The notes under the pieces were generated by a model, which saw only the letters and a list, made by a program, of their open reading frames with translations, was not told the origin of the DNA and made no database searches. Of a stretch of DNA of 64,000 nucleotides, positions 18,310-28,634 are shown piece by piece. Source of the stretch: an uncultured Caulobacter sp. (GTDB lineage Bacteria > Pseudomonadota > Alphaproteobacteria > Caulobacterales > Caulobacteraceae); assembly GCF_947036865.1 (NCBI RefSeq), contig NZ_CAMQSF010000010.1, forward strand, positions 31,628 through 95,627. The letters run 5' to 3'. Within the stretch, counting starts at the first letter, position 1, and each line of letters begins with the position of its first letter. Made by a program: the position numbers and the translations under genes.

Positions 18310-19455
18310 TCATTTCTTTCGCGCGGCCGCGCGCCTGCCCGCCGCCTTGGTCGTCCCCGTAGGCTCCGAGGCCAGGCGCTCGCCCTGAGGATCTCCGTCC
18401 TCGGACAGCAGGATGGCGATCCAGCGGGAGCCTTCGAACTGCGCCAGGATCACCATCGCGGCGACCGTTAGAGGCGTCGACAGGAACATGCCCGGCACGC
18501 CCCAAAGCGCGCCCCATACCGCCAGGGACAGCAGCACCACCGTCGGATCCATGTTCAGGCTGTCGCCCTGCATGCGCGGATAGATCAGATTGCCGACCAC
18601 GAAGAAGATCGCCTGCAGGGCCGCGAACAGGATGACCGCCGGCCAGATCGAGTCGGGAAATTGCACGAGCGCGAACAGGGGCGGCAGGAAGCCGCCGATC
18701 GCGCCGCCCAGGATCGGGATATAGGCCGCCAGGAAGATCAGGAACGCCCAGAAGAAGGCGTTGTCGAGCCGCACCAGCATCATCACCACGAAGGCGGCGA
18801 CGGCGATCATCAGCCCGGTGACCGTCTGGATCCACAGATACTGCTCCACGCCGTCGCGGATGCGCCCGAACAGCTTCATGTTCCGCTCGCGCTCGGCATG
18901 GTGCGGGAACAAGGCGACGATCTTGCGGGCGAAGCCCTTCCGCGAGGCGATGATGAAGCCGAGATAGATCAGCACCAGCACCGCGCTGGTGCCGAAGTTC
19001 TTGAACGATTGCGCCACGTCGCCGATGTAACTCTGAAGATTCAGATGCTTGAAGATCTCCTGGACGGACGGCGCGATCTTCAGCCCCGGGAAGAACCGCG
19101 ACACGGTCGGCGCGAACTTGGCCAGGATGGCGTTCAGGCTGGCCAGGTATTCCGACGAGCGGTCGACGAACATCCGGCCGTTGTCGACCACGATCCAGAT
19201 CGCGCCGCCGAACAGCACCAGCGACAGCACCATCGCCGTCGGTATGGCGAGCTTCGCGGGGAAGCCCTTGACGTTCGCGGTCAAGACCCGGGCGAAGCTG
19301 TCGATCATCACCGCCAGGAACACCGCCAGGGCCAGGGGCGTCAGGATGTCCTGCATCCACTTGAGCATCGCGCCGCCGGCGATCACCGCCAGGAACACCA
19401 CCGCGTTTCGCGTCGTGACGGGCGGCGCCGCGCGGGGCGGAAGATCGGACGGCAT
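18310..19455 (-). CDS. AI-2E family transporter (PerM-like permease)
   Basis: 381 aa from the ATG at 19455 with GGAGAG upstream. Family features include an N-terminal pair of membrane segments (AVVFLAVIAGGAMLKWM, LTPLALAVFLAVMIDSF), a central soluble stretch, and a C-terminal membrane block with the conserved AYIPILGGAIGGFLPPL and GNLIYPRMQGDSLNMDP. Despite the name, members export varied small solutes or act as Na+/H+ exchangers; the substrate here is unknown. The last 20 residues are basic (AAGRRAAARKK). Confidence 0.9.
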   Translation of the reverse strand: MPSDLPPRAAPPVTTRNAVVFLAVIAGGAMLKWMQDILTPLALAVFLAVMIDSFARVLTANVKGFPAKLAIPTAMVLSLVLFGGAIWIVVDNGRMFVDRSSEYLASLNAILAKFAPTVSRFFPGLKIAPSVQEIFKHLNLQSYIGDVAQSFKNFGTSAVLVLIYLGFIIASRKGFARKIVALFPHHAERERNMKLFGRIRDGVEQYLWIQTVTGLMIAVAAFVVMMLVRLDNAFFWAFLIFLAAYIPILGGAIGGFLPPLFALVQFPDSIWPAVILFAALQAIFFVVGNLIYPRMQGDSLNMDPTVVLLSLAVWGALWGVPGMFLSTPLTVAAMVILAQFEGSRWIAILLSEDGDPQGERLASEPTGTTKAAGRRAAARKK

Positions 19456-19557
19456 GGGTAAAATCTCTCCGGAGGCGACCGGGACATTGCCCGCCCCGAT
19501 TGGCGACGCGCAAGGCCCCGGTTAGGGTCGCCCGATTTTCTCACGGAGTAGAGCCGC

Positions 19558-21048
19558 ATGTCGCTGTCGATTGGCGAAGACGAAATCCTGGTCGGCCTGG
19601 GCGAGGGGCCCGTGACGCAAAGGCTCGATCGCTCCAATCGCCACGGCGTGGTCGCGGGCGCGACCGGCACCGGCAAGACGGTCACCCTGCAGGTCCTGGC
19701 CCAGGCCTTCTCCGACGCCGGCGTGCCGGTCTTCGCCGCCGACGTGAAGGGCGACCTGTCGGGCGTGGCCATGCCCGGCGCGCCGAACGACAAGATGCGT
19801 GCTCGCGCCGACCAGATGGGCCTCGTTCTGACGCCGAGCGCCCCGCCGGTGATCTTCTGGGACCTGTTCGGTCAGAAGGGTCATCCGATCCGCACGACCA
19901 TTTCGGAAATGGGACCCTTGCTGCTGTCGCGGCTGCTGGAGCTGAACGACGTGCAGGAAGGGGTGCTGACCATCGTCTTCCACGTCGCCGACCAGGAGGG
20001 CCTGCTGCTGCTGGACCTGAAGGACCTGCAGGCGGCGCTGAAATATGTCGCCGATCACGCCGACGAGATCGGAACCCAGTACGGCAACGTCTCGGCCGCG
20101 ACCGTCGGCGCGATCCAGCGCAAGCTGCTGACGCTCCAGACCCAGGGCGCCGAGCATTTCTTCGGCGAGCCGGCGCTGGACCTCTCCGACCTGATGCGGA
20201 CCGACGCGGCCGGGCGCGGCTATGTCAACCTGCTGGCCGCCGACCAGCTGATCCAATCGCCCAAGCTCTATTCGACCTTCCTGCTGTGGCTGATGTCGGA
20301 GCTGTTCGAGGCGCTGCCCGAGGTCGGCGATCCGGAAAAGCCCAAGCTCGTCTTCTTCTTCGACGAGGCCCACCTGCTGTTCAACGACGCGCCCAAGCCC
20401 TTGCTGGAGAAGATCGAGCAGGTCGTGCGCCTGATCCGCTCCAAGGGCGCCGGCGTCTATTTCGTCACCCAGAACCCGGCCGACATTCCGGACGCCGTGC
20501 TCGGCCAGCTGGGCGCGCGGGTGCAGCACGCGCTGCGCGCCTACACCCCCGCCGATCAGAAGGGCCTGAAGGCGGCCGCCCAATCCTTCCGGATCAATCC
20601 GAACTTCGACACCGCCGAGACGATCCAGGCCCTGGGCGTGGGCGAGGCGCTGGTCTCGACGCTGGACGAGAAGGGCGCGCCGCGCGTGGTGCAGAAGACC
20701 CTGATCCGGCCGCCGGCGTCGCGGCTGGGACCGGTCACGCCGCAGGAGCGCGCGGCGCTCCAGGCCCAGAGCCCGGTCGCGGGGGTCTACGACACGGCCC
20801 GGGACCGCGACTCCGCCTACGAGGTCCTGCAGGCGCGCGCCCGTCAGGCCCAGGCGGACGCCGCCGACGCGCGGGCCGAGGCCGACAGGCGCGAGCCGCG
20901 CCCTCGGGCGTCGGGCCGCCAAACCATGGTCGAGGCCTTCGCCGTCACCCTGGTGCGCACGGTGGCGTCTCAGGCGGGGCGCGAGCTGATGCGCGGGCTG
21001 CTGGGCGGCCTGGCCGGCGGGTCGACTAGTCGCCGACGTCGCTACTGA
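19558..21048 (+). CDS. HerA-like helicase / DUF853 P-loop ATPase
   Basis: 496 aa. It starts at ATG 19558 after GGAG. Walker A GATGTGKT lies at residues 34-41 and Walker [13 protein letters not shown] near residue 270; [20 protein letters not shown] matches the sensor region of HerA/FtsK-type ATPases, and the LPDxVLxQLGxRxQHALRA pattern is characteristic of DUF853 (YjgR-like). A charged linker (about 420-465) precedes a short C-terminal helix. The family is thought to act on DNA, but bacterial members lack a firm role. Its 3' end overlaps the histidine kinase gene by 23 bp, tail to tail. Confidence 0.88.
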   Translation: MSLSIGEDEILVGLGEGPVTQRLDRSNRHGVVAGATGTGKTVTLQVLAQAFSDAGVPVFAADVKGDLSGVAMPGAPNDKMRARADQMGLVLTPSAPPVIFWDLFGQKGHPIRTTISEMGPLLLSRLLELNDVQEGVLTIVFHVADQEGLLLLDLKDLQAALKYVADHADEIGTQYGNVSAATVGAIQRKLLTLQTQGAEHFFGEPALDLSDLMRTDAAGRGYVNLLAADQLIQSPKLYSTFLLWLMSELFEALPEVGDPEKPKLVFFFDEAHLLFNDAPKPLLEKIEQVVRLIRSKGAGVYFVTQNPADIPDAVLGQLGARVQHALRAYTPADQKGLKAAAQSFRINPNFDTAETIQALGVGEALVSTLDEKGAPRVVQKTLIRPPASRLGPVTPQERAALQAQSPVAGVYDTARDRDSAYEVLQARARQAQADAADARAEADRREPRPRASGRQTMVEAFAVTLVRTVASQAGRELMRGLLGGLAGGSTSRRRRY

Positions 21049-23389
21049 CATCCCGCTCGGGGGCCACGCGACCGTGCAGCAGGGTCGCGGCGATGTCGGC
21101 CAGCTGATCGATCTGGAACGGCTTGCGCAGCACCGGCCACGGCAGATCCGCCGGCGCGGCGTCCAGGCGATCGCCGGCGTAGCCGGTGGTCAGGAGCACC
21201 GCCATGTCGGGCCGCTCCGCCGAGACCACGCGCGCCAAGTCCACGCCGCTGACGCCGCCCGGCATGACGACGTCAGACATCAGGAGGTCGAACGCGACGC
21301 CCTCGCGGAGCGCCTCCAGGGCCGAGGGGCCGTTCTCGGCGGTGGTCACCTGGCAGCCCAGGTCGCGTAGCAGGCCCCCGGCGATCTCGCGGACGGCGGC
21401 GTCATCCTCGACCAGCAGCACGCGCACGCCCTTCAGCCGATCGCGCGAGGCGACCGTCCGCGCGGCCGCGGGCGTCGGCGCCTCGTCCGTGGCCGGCAGA
21501 TAGAGGGCGACCGTCGTCCCGCGGCCCTCGACGCTGTCGATAACCACGCCGCCGCCGCACTGGCGCAGGAAGCCGTAGACCTGGGCCAAGCCCAGGCCGG
21601 TGCCCTTGCCGACCTCCTTGGTGGTGAAGAACGGCTCGAAGACGCGCGCCAGGACCTCGGGCGACATGCCCGCGCCCGTATCCGAGACCGAGACCCGGAC
21701 ATAGTCGCCCGGCGCGGTGTCCGGGACCTCGCCGGCGCGCAGGGCGACGGGCGCGACGGCGATGCGGATCTCGCCCCCGACCGGGGTGGCGTCGGCGGCG
21801 TTGACGACCAGGTTGAGCAAGGCCGCCTCGAACTGGGCGGCGTCGACGCGAGAGCCCCGGGCGGCCGGGTCGTGATGAAGCGTCAGGGTGACGGCTTCGC
21901 CCACCGCCCGCCGCAGCAGCGGTTCGGCCTGCTCAAGCAAGGCGCCGATATCGACCACTTCCAGCCTCAGCTCCTGGCTGCGCGAGAAGGCCAGGAGCTG
22001 GCGGGTCAAGCGCTCGCCGCGCCGGCCGGCCGCCAGCGCCGCCTCGGCCAGGCGCGTGATCCTCGGCGTGTCGCTGGGCCGGCGCAGGATCATGTCGAGG
22101 CCGCCCACGATGACCGTCAGCAGATTGTTGAAGTCGTGCGCCACGCCGCCGGTGAGCCGTCCCACGGTCTCCAGGCGCTGCGCCTGGGCCAGGGCCGCCT
22201 GAGCGCGCGCGGTTTCGGCCATGCTGGCCTGCAGAGCGGCGGTGCGCTCGGCGACGCGGTCCTCCAGGTCCTTGCGCGCCTCGATCGTCTCGGTGAAGTC
22301 GAAGCTGCTGCCGATATAGCCGCGATATGCGCCGGCCTCGTCGAAGCGGGGCGCGCCGACGCTGCTGATCCAGCGCCAGGCGCCGTCGGCGCGGCGCAGA
22401 CGGAAGGCGACGTTGAACGGCGCGCGGTCCCGCGCGGCGCCGTTGGCCAGATCGAGACCCGCGCGACGGTCGTCGGGATGCACGCCGTCGAGCCAGCCGC
22501 CGTTCCGCTCCTGCTCCAGGGTTCGACCGCGAAAGTCGAGCCAGGCCTGGTTGAACCAGTCGACATCGCCGCTCGGCGAACTCGCCCAGATCATCACGGG
22601 GGCGGAGTTGGCCACGCCCCGGAACAGCTCCTCGCTGCTTCGCAGGGCGGCGGCGGCGCGACGCTCCTGGGTCACGTCGCGGAACGTGACGGCCAGATCA
22701 TCGTCAAGCCGCACCCCGCTGGACCGGATCCAGCGTTCCTCGCCGTCGATCACCCGGCGCACGTCGATGTCGTCGGGACCGCCGGTTTCCAGAAGCTGGC
22801 GCAGTCGCTCCACCATGTCGCGGCCGGTTTCGTCCTGGAACACCTCGAGCACCCGTCGCCCCAGCAAGGTCGAGACCCCCGCCGGCCGCATGCTCTCGGC
22901 CATCGGATTGGCGTAGGTCCAGCGCAGGTCGACCACCCGGCCATGCTCCCGGACCGGCTCCAGGATGACGAAGGCGTCGAGCGACACTTCCTGCGCCGAC
23001 CGAAAGCGCGCCTCGGCCGCCAGACCCGACCGCACCGCCAGGCGGAGCGCCTCGACCAGAACCACGATCAGCCCGCCGCACAGCAAGAACATGGCCAGCT
23101 GGCCCGCCTCCTGAGGCGCCAGGTCCCAGGATCCCGCGGGCGGCAGCCAGAACCGCCAAGCGGTCAGGGCGCAGATGACCAGCGCCACGAGACCGGCGCC
23201 GAGACCGCCGACCATGGCCGCGACCATCACGGCGACGAAGAAGGTGGGGAAGTAGACGGGAATGCCGAAAACCATCACGGCCGCGAACCGGGCGGCGACC
23301 GCGACGGCGACGGCCAGCAGGGCCAGGCCATAGCGCAGTTCCCGCCGGTCGGCCGCCGTCACGAACCTGATCGCCGTCCGTCTGAGCAC
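21026..23389 (-). CDS. Membrane hybrid histidine kinase (DUF4118-PAS-PAS-HisKA-HATPase-REC)
   Basis: 787 aa. Residues about 20-115 hold four hydrophobic segments of the DUF4118 type ([18 protein letters not shown]). Two PAS domains follow (about 128-240 and 245-370, the second with HPDDRRAG and a PAC ending [11 protein letters not shown]). A short coiled coil leads to the HisKA box [17 protein letters not shown] with phospho-acceptor His418, then the ATPase boxes [16 protein letters not shown] and [20 protein letters not shown]-terminal receiver has Asp706 in MSDVVMPG and Lys in VLRKPF. The 'HDFNN' subclass often senses redox or light; no cofactor site is evident. Partner regulator unknown. 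Confidence 0.92.
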   Translation of the reverse strand: MLRRTAIRFVTAADRRELRYGLALLAVAVAVAARFAAVMVFGIPVYFPTFFVAVMVAAMVGGLGAGLVALVICALTAWRFWLPPAGSWDLAPQEAGQLAMFLLCGGLIVVLVEALRLAVRSGLAAEARFRSAQEVSLDAFVILEPVREHGRVVDLRWTYANPMAESMRPAGVSTLLGRRVLEVFQDETGRDMVERLRQLLETGGPDDIDVRRVIDGEERWIRSSGVRLDDDLAVTFRDVTQERRAAAALRSSEELFRGVANSAPVMIWASSPSGDVDWFNQAWLDFRGRTLEQERNGGWLDGVHPDDRRAGLDLANGAARDRAPFNVAFRLRRADGAWRWISSVGAPRFDEAGAYRGYIGSSFDFTETIEARKDLEDRVAERTAALQASMAETARAQAALAQAQRLETVGRLTGGVAHDFNNLLTVIVGGLDMILRRPSDTPRITRLAEAALAAGRRGERLTRQLLAFSRSQELRLEVVDIGALLEQAEPLLRRAVGEAVTLTLHHDPAARGSRVDAAQFEAALLNLVVNAADATPVGGEIRIAVAPVALRAGEVPDTAPGDYVRVSVSDTGAGMSPEVLARVFEPFFTTKEVGKGTGLGLAQVYGFLRQCGGGVVIDSVEGRGTTVALYLPATDEAPTPAAARTVASRDRLKGVRVLLVEDDAAVREIAGGLLRDLGCQVTTAENGPSALEALREGVAFDLLMSDVVMPGGVSGVDLARVVSAERPDMAVLLTTGYAGDRLDAAPADLPWPVLRKPFQIDQLADIAATLLHGRVAPERDVSSDVGD

Positions 23390-23495
23390 GCGCGCGCCTC
23401 CCGCATGGACGAGGCGGCGCCGGAGCGCCGCTCGGACTCACGCCTTGAGAGTCATGGATACCCCGTTCGGCTCCGCGCGCAATCGCCGGAGTTGA

Positions 23496-25916
23496 TCAGG
23501 CCGAGCGCTTGACCGCGCGACGGGTCTCCGCCGGCTGGCGGGCCGGCGCTCCGGCGGTGGCCATGGTCCACGCCGCCAGGGCGTCCACGGGCGCTGGACG
23601 GCCGATGGCGTAACCCTGCAGCTCGGTGCAGTTCTCGCCGCGCAGGAACAGGATCTGCTCCTCGGTCTCGACGCCCTCGGCCACGACGGGAATTTCCAGG
23701 CTGCGCCCCAGCCCCAGCACCGCGCGCACGATGACGGTGGCGCGGTCGTGACGGTGGATGTTCTCGACGAAGCTCTTGTCGATCTTGATCTTGTCGAACG
23801 GGAACGACTGCAGGGTCGACAGCGACGAGAAGCCGGTGCCGAAGTCGTCCATGGCGATCCGCACGCCCAGGGCCTTCAGGCGCCGCAGATTGTCCAGGGC
23901 GCGCTGATAATCCTTGAACAGCGCGCTCTCGGTGATCTCCAGCTCCAGGCGCGACGGCGAAAGACCCGTCGAGATCAGCACCTCGTGCACCAGGCTGGGC
24001 AGGGCCGGATTGTGCAGTTGGATCGGCGACAGGTTGACCGCGATGCGCAGCGGCTTCTCCCAAGAGGCGGCGTCCGCGCACGCCCGGCGCAGCACCCATT
24101 CGCCCAGGGCCCCGATCAGCCCGTTTTCCTCGGCGACGGGAATGAATTCCAGCGGCGGGATCATGCCGCGGGTCGGGTGTTTCCAGCGCGCCAGCGCCTC
24201 GAAGCCGCAGACCTCGCCATCGGTGGCGCGGGCCAGGGGCTGGTAGTGGACGATCAGCTCGCCGTCGGCGATGCCCTGGCGCAGATCCCGCGCCAGATTG
24301 CGGCGCTCGCGGATCGAGTCGTCCATCTCGCGCTTGAAGAAACGGTAGACCCCTCGGCCGCTCTCCTTGGCGCGATAGAGCGCCATGTCGGCGTTGGCCA
24401 TCAGCGCCTCGGCGGTGCGGCCGTCGTCGGGGTAGAGGCTGACGCCGAGGCTGGCGCCGAGCGCGAGCTCCTGGCCGGCATAGGGCGCGGGCGCCGACAG
24501 GCGCTCGATCAGGGCGCCGGCCAGTTCGGCCGCCGCCCCCGGCTGGTCGCCGCCGGCGATCTGGACGACGATGAATTCGTCGCCGCCGAGCCGGGCCGCG
24601 AAGGACGGCGCCTGCACGGTCAGCTGCAGGCGGCGGGCCGCCTCGACCAGGATCGCGTCGCCGGCCACGTGACCGTGCTGATCGTTGGCCTCCTTGAAGT
24701 GGTCGAGATCGACGCAGATGACCGAGAGGCTCTCGCCCGACGCCTCGACCCGCTCGATGGCCGCCGCCAGCCGCGTCTGCAGCGAATTGCGGTTGGGCAA
24801 TCCCGTCAGGCCGTCGTGCTCGGCGAGATAGCGGATCTTCTCCTCGGCGGCGCGGCGCTCGCGCAGATCGCGGACGGCCAGGACGGTGAGGCCCGAGGTC
24901 TCGACGCGCGCCCCGTCGTCCATCAGGCGCGAAAACACCTCGACGGGGATCTCTCGTCCTCCGGCGATCGGCCGAAGCTTGCCTTCGCGGCGCACGCCCT
25001 CGCGGTTCGGCCCCGACTCGTCGAAGGTCAGGATGGCGCCCAGAAGCGGGCGACCGACCAGTTCCGAAAGCTCCGCGCCGACCAGATCGCAGAACGCCGC
25101 GTTGGCGTCGTTGATCCGGCCCGACTGGACCACGACGAGGCCCTCGTAGGCGGCGTTGGCGAGGCGGCGAATGCGCTCGAGCGCCGAGCGCGAGGTCTGG
25201 GACTCGATGGCGACGGCGCCGAGGCCGCCGAGGATGATCATGCTGGTGATCGAGCCGACCGCCAGGGTCAGCATCCCGCCCGATAGCAGCTGGTCGGGCA
25301 CGGCGACCGAGGCGTCGGGAACGATGGTGATGGCCGACATGCCGGTGAAGTGCAGCGCCACGATGCCCAGGCACAGAAGGCCGCCGCCGATCGCCTGGCC
25401 CCGGGCGCTACGCGCCTGGCCGGCCAGGACCAGGGCGGCGGTGGCGCCGGAGACCCCCAGGATCGCCGACAGGCCCACCGTCGCGTGCTCCCAGACCAGA
25501 TGGCCTTGGGTCACGAAGGCCGACATGCCCATGTAGTGCATGGCCGCGACCCCGAGGCCCAAGAGCACGCCGCCGGCGAAGTCGTTGGTCGTCGACCGCT
25601 GCGCCGAGGCCACGGCGAAGCCGCCCCCCATGAAGAGCACCGCGATCATCAGGGACAGCAAGGTGCCTGTCGGGCTGTAGCCGGTCTTCAGCCCCGGCGT
25701 GAACGCGACCATGGCGATGAAGTGCGTGGCCCAGACGCTGGAGCCCGCGACCAGACCGGTCAGCAGCAGCCAGGCCGCGCGGACGACGCCTCGCGCGCCG
25801 CGCATCCGGGAATAGAGCCGAAACGTGGTGAAGCAACCGGCGAGGCAGACGAGCCCGGCGATCAGCACCAGCCTCAGATCGTGCTGCGTGGTCAGGCAGG
25901 TAAGAAACTTAAGCAC
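23496..25916 (-). CDS. MHYT-PAS-GGDEF-EAL cyclic-di-GMP regulator
   Basis: 806 aa, GTG start at 25916. The N-terminal seven-helix MHYT sensor shows repeats WATHFIAMVAF, AMHYMGMSAF and ALHFTGMSAI; MHYT has been proposed to bind copper and sense O2, CO or NO. A PAS domain follows (about 255-375), then GGDEF intact at 444-448 (RLGGDEFIVVQ) and EAL intact at 573-575, with DDFGTGFSSL in the phosphodiesterase core. Both activities are thus possible by motif. From memory, the syntenic C. crescentus protein CC_0091 behaves as a phosphodiesterase. It stands just upstream, on the same strand side, of sugar-nucleotide and holdfast-type genes. Confidence 0.93.
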   Translation of the reverse strand: MLKFLTCLTTQHDLRLVLIAGLVCLAGCFTTFRLYSRMRGARGVVRAAWLLLTGLVAGSSVWATHFIAMVAFTPGLKTGYSPTGTLLSLMIAVLFMGGGFAVASAQRSTTNDFAGGVLLGLGVAAMHYMGMSAFVTQGHLVWEHATVGLSAILGVSGATAALVLAGQARSARGQAIGGGLLCLGIVALHFTGMSAITIVPDASVAVPDQLLSGGMLTLAVGSITSMIILGGLGAVAIESQTSRSALERIRRLANAAYEGLVVVQSGRINDANAAFCDLVGAELSELVGRPLLGAILTFDESGPNREGVRREGKLRPIAGGREIPVEVFSRLMDDGARVETSGLTVLAVRDLRERRAAEEKIRYLAEHDGLTGLPNRNSLQTRLAAAIERVEASGESLSVICVDLDHFKEANDQHGHVAGDAILVEAARRLQLTVQAPSFAARLGGDEFIVVQIAGGDQPGAAAELAGALIERLSAPAPYAGQELALGASLGVSLYPDDGRTAEALMANADMALYRAKESGRGVYRFFKREMDDSIRERRNLARDLRQGIADGELIVHYQPLARATDGEVCGFEALARWKHPTRGMIPPLEFIPVAEENGLIGALGEWVLRRACADAASWEKPLRIAVNLSPIQLHNPALPSLVHEVLISTGLSPSRLELEITESALFKDYQRALDNLRRLKALGVRIAMDDFGTGFSSLSTLQSFPFDKIKIDKSFVENIHRHDRATVIVRAVLGLGRSLEIPVVAEGVETEEQILFLRGENCTELQGYAIGRPAPVDALAAWTMATAGAPARQPAETRRAVKRSA

Positions 25917-26048
25917 GCACCGCCCCCAAGGGTCACATCCCGACAGGGTTAAGGCGTGAGTTGCAAATAAACCGTTTCACGCGCCTGGAGGGGACAACCC
26001 GTCGCGGATCGGCGCGGGCCAGAGGTAGAATCTACCCCATGGCCGTCC

Positions 26049-27032
26049 TTAACGCCCGACCGCGGCCTGCGCCTGATGCCAGCGCAGGGCGCTGGCGAGA
26101 ATGGCGTCGAGATCGCGCGAGGGCCGCCAGTCCAGTTCGGCCCGCGCCTTGGCGTTGTCGCCCACCAGCACCGGGGCGTCGCCGGGCCGGCGCGGGGCCA
26201 TCTGGACCGGCAACGGCTTGCCCGCCGCGCGGCCCACGCCGTCGACCAGCTCGCGCACCGTCGTGCCAGCTCCGGTGCCGAGATTGTACGACTCCGACGA
26301 TCCGCCCGCGAGAAGCCGGCGCAGCGCCGCGACGTGGGCCTCGGCCAGGTCCAGCACGTGGACATAGTCGCGCACCGCCGTGCCGTCGCGGGTGTCGTAG
26401 TCGTCGCCGAAGATCGTGAAGGTCGACCTTTGACCCAGGGCCACCTGTATGGCGAGGGGAATCGCGTGGGTCTCGGGCTCGTGCCATTCGCCGATCCGGC
26501 CGGCGGGGTCGGCCCCGGCGGCGTTGAAATAGCGCATCACCGCGCTTCGGAAGCCGACATAGCGGTCATAGTCGGCGAGGGCCTGCTCGACCATCAGCTT
26601 GCTGCGCCCGTAGGGATTCAGCGGCGCCTGAGGGTGGCTCTCGTTCATCGGCAAGGTCACGGGATCGCCGAAGGTGGCGCAGGTCGACGAAAACACCAGG
26701 GCGTTCACGCCCGCGCGGCGGGCCGCCTCGACCAAGGTGATCGTCCCGCCGACATTATTGTCGAAGAAGGCGCCGGGATTCTTTACCGACTCCCCCACCT
26801 CGATCCGGGCCGCGAAATGCAGTACCGCCGCGGGCCTGTGTTCCGCGAACACCGCGTCCAGACGCGCGGCGTCACGGATGTCGCCGACTTCCAGCGGTCC
26901 CCATTGGACGTGCTCGCGATGGCCGTTCGAGAGATCGTCGAACACCACGGGGCGGAAGCCCGCCTCGGCCAGGGCCAGGCACGTATGGGAGCCGACATAG
27001 CCGGCGCCGCCGGCCACCAGAACGGTCTGCAT
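26049..27032 (-). CDS. galE: UDP-glucose 4-epimerase
   Basis: 327 aa from the ATG at 27032; the frame continues 36 residues upstream but the NAD-binding strand begins right at M-Q-T-V-L-V-A-G-G. Extended SDR features: GGAGYVGSH (7-15), the VFSSTCATFG serine/threonine, and YGRSKLMVEQ with the catalytic Tyr and Lys. It interconverts UDP-glucose and UDP-galactose using NAD+. The divergent neighbour is UDP-glucose dehydrogenase, so both draw on the same UDP-glucose pool for surface polysaccharide. Confidence 0.93.
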   Translation of the reverse strand: MQTVLVAGGAGYVGSHTCLALAEAGFRPVVFDDLSNGHREHVQWGPLEVGDIRDAARLDAVFAEHRPAAVLHFAARIEVGESVKNPGAFFDNNVGGTITLVEAARRAGVNALVFSSTCATFGDPVTLPMNESHPQAPLNPYGRSKLMVEQALADYDRYVGFRSAVMRYFNAAGADPAGRIGEWHEPETHAIPLAIQVALGQRSTFTIFGDDYDTRDGTAVRDYVHVLDLAEAHVAALRRLLAGGSSESYNLGTGAGTTVRELVDGVGRAAGKPLPVQMAPRRPGDAPVLVGDNAKARAELDWRPSRDLDAILASALRWHQAQAAVGR

Positions 27033-27160
27033 GAATTTTCCCGCGAAAGAACACCCCTGGCTAGCGAGTTTGCGCGGCGGGCGAAAGACAAAGCCGACGG
27101 ACGCGACACTTTCCCGGCCTTGATCAGCCCGTGTCATCATGATGTCACGGGCCCGCGTGC

Positions 27161-27237
27161 TTTAGAGCCTGTCGGTTTCAAAGATTTAGAGCGTGCTAGC
27201 CGCCGAAACGGCTCACACTTTCGGCTATCACGCTCTA
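27161..27237. repeat. Composite dispersed palindrome, copy A
   Basis: Lies in the 291-base galE/ugd divergent gap. The 53-base core 27185-27237 starts TTTAGAGCGTGCTAGCC and ends GGCTATCACGCTCTA; the arms TAGAGCGTG-TAGCCG-CCGAAA and TTTCGG-CTA-CACGCTCTA pair with a 3-base bulge. It differs from copy B (46742-46794) at only two of 53 positions. The preceding TTAGAGCCTGTCGGTTTC (27162-27179) matches 46684-46701 with one mismatch, but here the second arm of the flanking hairpin is missing. The rest of the gap shows no clear gene. Confidence 0.88.
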
Positions 27238-27323
27238 GCGCTTCGGCTTGCCTCGGCGAGCCGATTGCTGGAATAGGCAGAGGCGCCGCGGTGGGCGGCG
27301 CGAACTCGGATCAGGATGCTTCG

Positions 27324-28631
27324 ATGCGCGTGGCGATGATTGGCACTGGCTATGTGGGTCTGGTGTCCGGGGCGTGTTTCGCCGACTTCGGTCACGTGGT
27401 GACCTGCATCGACAAGGACGCCAGCAAGATCGAGCGGCTCGAGCGCGGCGAGATCCCGATCTTCGAGCCGGGCCTGGAGGATCTGGTCGCCCGCAACGTC
27501 CGCGAAGGGCGGCTGTCCTTCACCCTCGACGGCGCCCAGGCGATCAAGGACGCCGACGCGGTGTTCATCGCGGTCGGCACCCCCACGCGGCGCGGCGACG
27601 GCCACGCGGACCTCTCCTATGTCTACGCCGCGGCCGAGGAGATCGCCGGCCTGATCGAGGGCTTCACCGTCGTGGTCACCAAGTCGACCGTGCCGGTCGG
27701 CACCGGCGACGAGGTCGAGGCGATCATCCGCAAGGCGCGCCCGGACGCCCAGTTCGCCGTGGTCTCCAATCCCGAGTTCCTGCGCGAGGGCGCGGCGATC
27801 GAGGACTTCAAGCGCCCCGACCGGGTGGTGGTCGGCGCCGAGGACGAGCGGGCCCAGGCGGTGATGCGCGAACTCTATCGGCCGCTGTTCCTGAACGAGA
27901 CCCCGATCATCTTCACCGGCCGCCGCACCAGCGAGCTGATCAAGTACGCCGCCAACGCGTTCCTGGCGGTCAAGATCACCTTCATCAACGAGATGGCCGA
28001 CCTCTGCGAACAGGTCGGCGCCGACGTGCAGCAGGTGGCCAAGGGCATCGGCCTGGACAAGCGGATTGGCGCGAAGTTCCTGAACGCCGGTCCCGGCTAT
28101 GGCGGCAGCTGCTTCCCCAAGGACACCCTGGCCCTGGTCAAGACCGCCCAGACCTACAACGCGCCGACCCGGATCGTCGAAACCACCATCGAGATCAACG
28201 ACGCGCGCAAGCGGGCCATGGCCGCCAAGGTCGCCAAGGCCATGCAGCTGGAAGACCTGACCGGCAAGACGATCGGCGTGCTGGGCCTGACCTTCAAGCC
28301 CAACACCGACGACATGCGCGACGCGCCCAGCCTGGACATCATCCCCGCCCTGCAGGCCCTGGGCGCCAAGATCCAGGCCTTCGATCCGGAAGGCCGCCAC
28401 GAGGCCGAGAAGCTGCTGAAGGACGTCACCTTCAAGACCGGCGCCTACGACGCGGCCGAGGGCGCCGACGCCCTGGTGATCATCACCGAGTGGGACCAAT
28501 TCCGCGCCTTGGATCTGGATCGCCTGAAGCTGTTGATGCGCGCGCCGCTCGTCGTCGACCTGCGCAACATCTACAAGCCCGGCGAGATGGAACGTCACGG
28601 CATCACCTACGCCAGCATCGGGCGGCCTTAA
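27324..28631 (+). CDS. UDP-glucose 6-dehydrogenase
   Basis: 435 aa from the ATG at 27324; the open frame upstream is antisense to galE. It oxidises UDP-glucose to UDP-glucuronate with two NAD+. N-terminal Rossmann loop GTGYVGLVSG, EFLREGAAIEDF substrate loop, and catalytic Cys263 in GPGYGGSCFPKD; the C-terminal nucleotide domain has GLTFKPNTDDMRDAPS. Length is standard. Three bases separate it from the next gene, a UDP-glucuronate-epimerase-like enzyme that would use its product. Commonly named ugd, udg or rkpK. Confidence 0.96.
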   Translation: MRVAMIGTGYVGLVSGACFADFGHVVTCIDKDASKIERLERGEIPIFEPGLEDLVARNVREGRLSFTLDGAQAIKDADAVFIAVGTPTRRGDGHADLSYVYAAAEEIAGLIEGFTVVVTKSTVPVGTGDEVEAIIRKARPDAQFAVVSNPEFLREGAAIEDFKRPDRVVVGAEDERAQAVMRELYRPLFLNETPIIFTGRRTSELIKYAANAFLAVKITFINEMADLCEQVGADVQQVAKGIGLDKRIGAKFLNAGPGYGGSCFPKDTLALVKTAQTYNAPTRIVETTIEINDARKRAMAAKVAKAMQLEDLTGKTIGVLGLTFKPNTDDMRDAPSLDIIPALQALGAKIQAFDPEGRHEAEKLLKDVTFKTGAYDAAEGADALVIITEWDQFRALDLDRLKLLMRAPLVVDLRNIYKPGEMERHGITYASIGRP

Positions 28632-28634
28632 GCC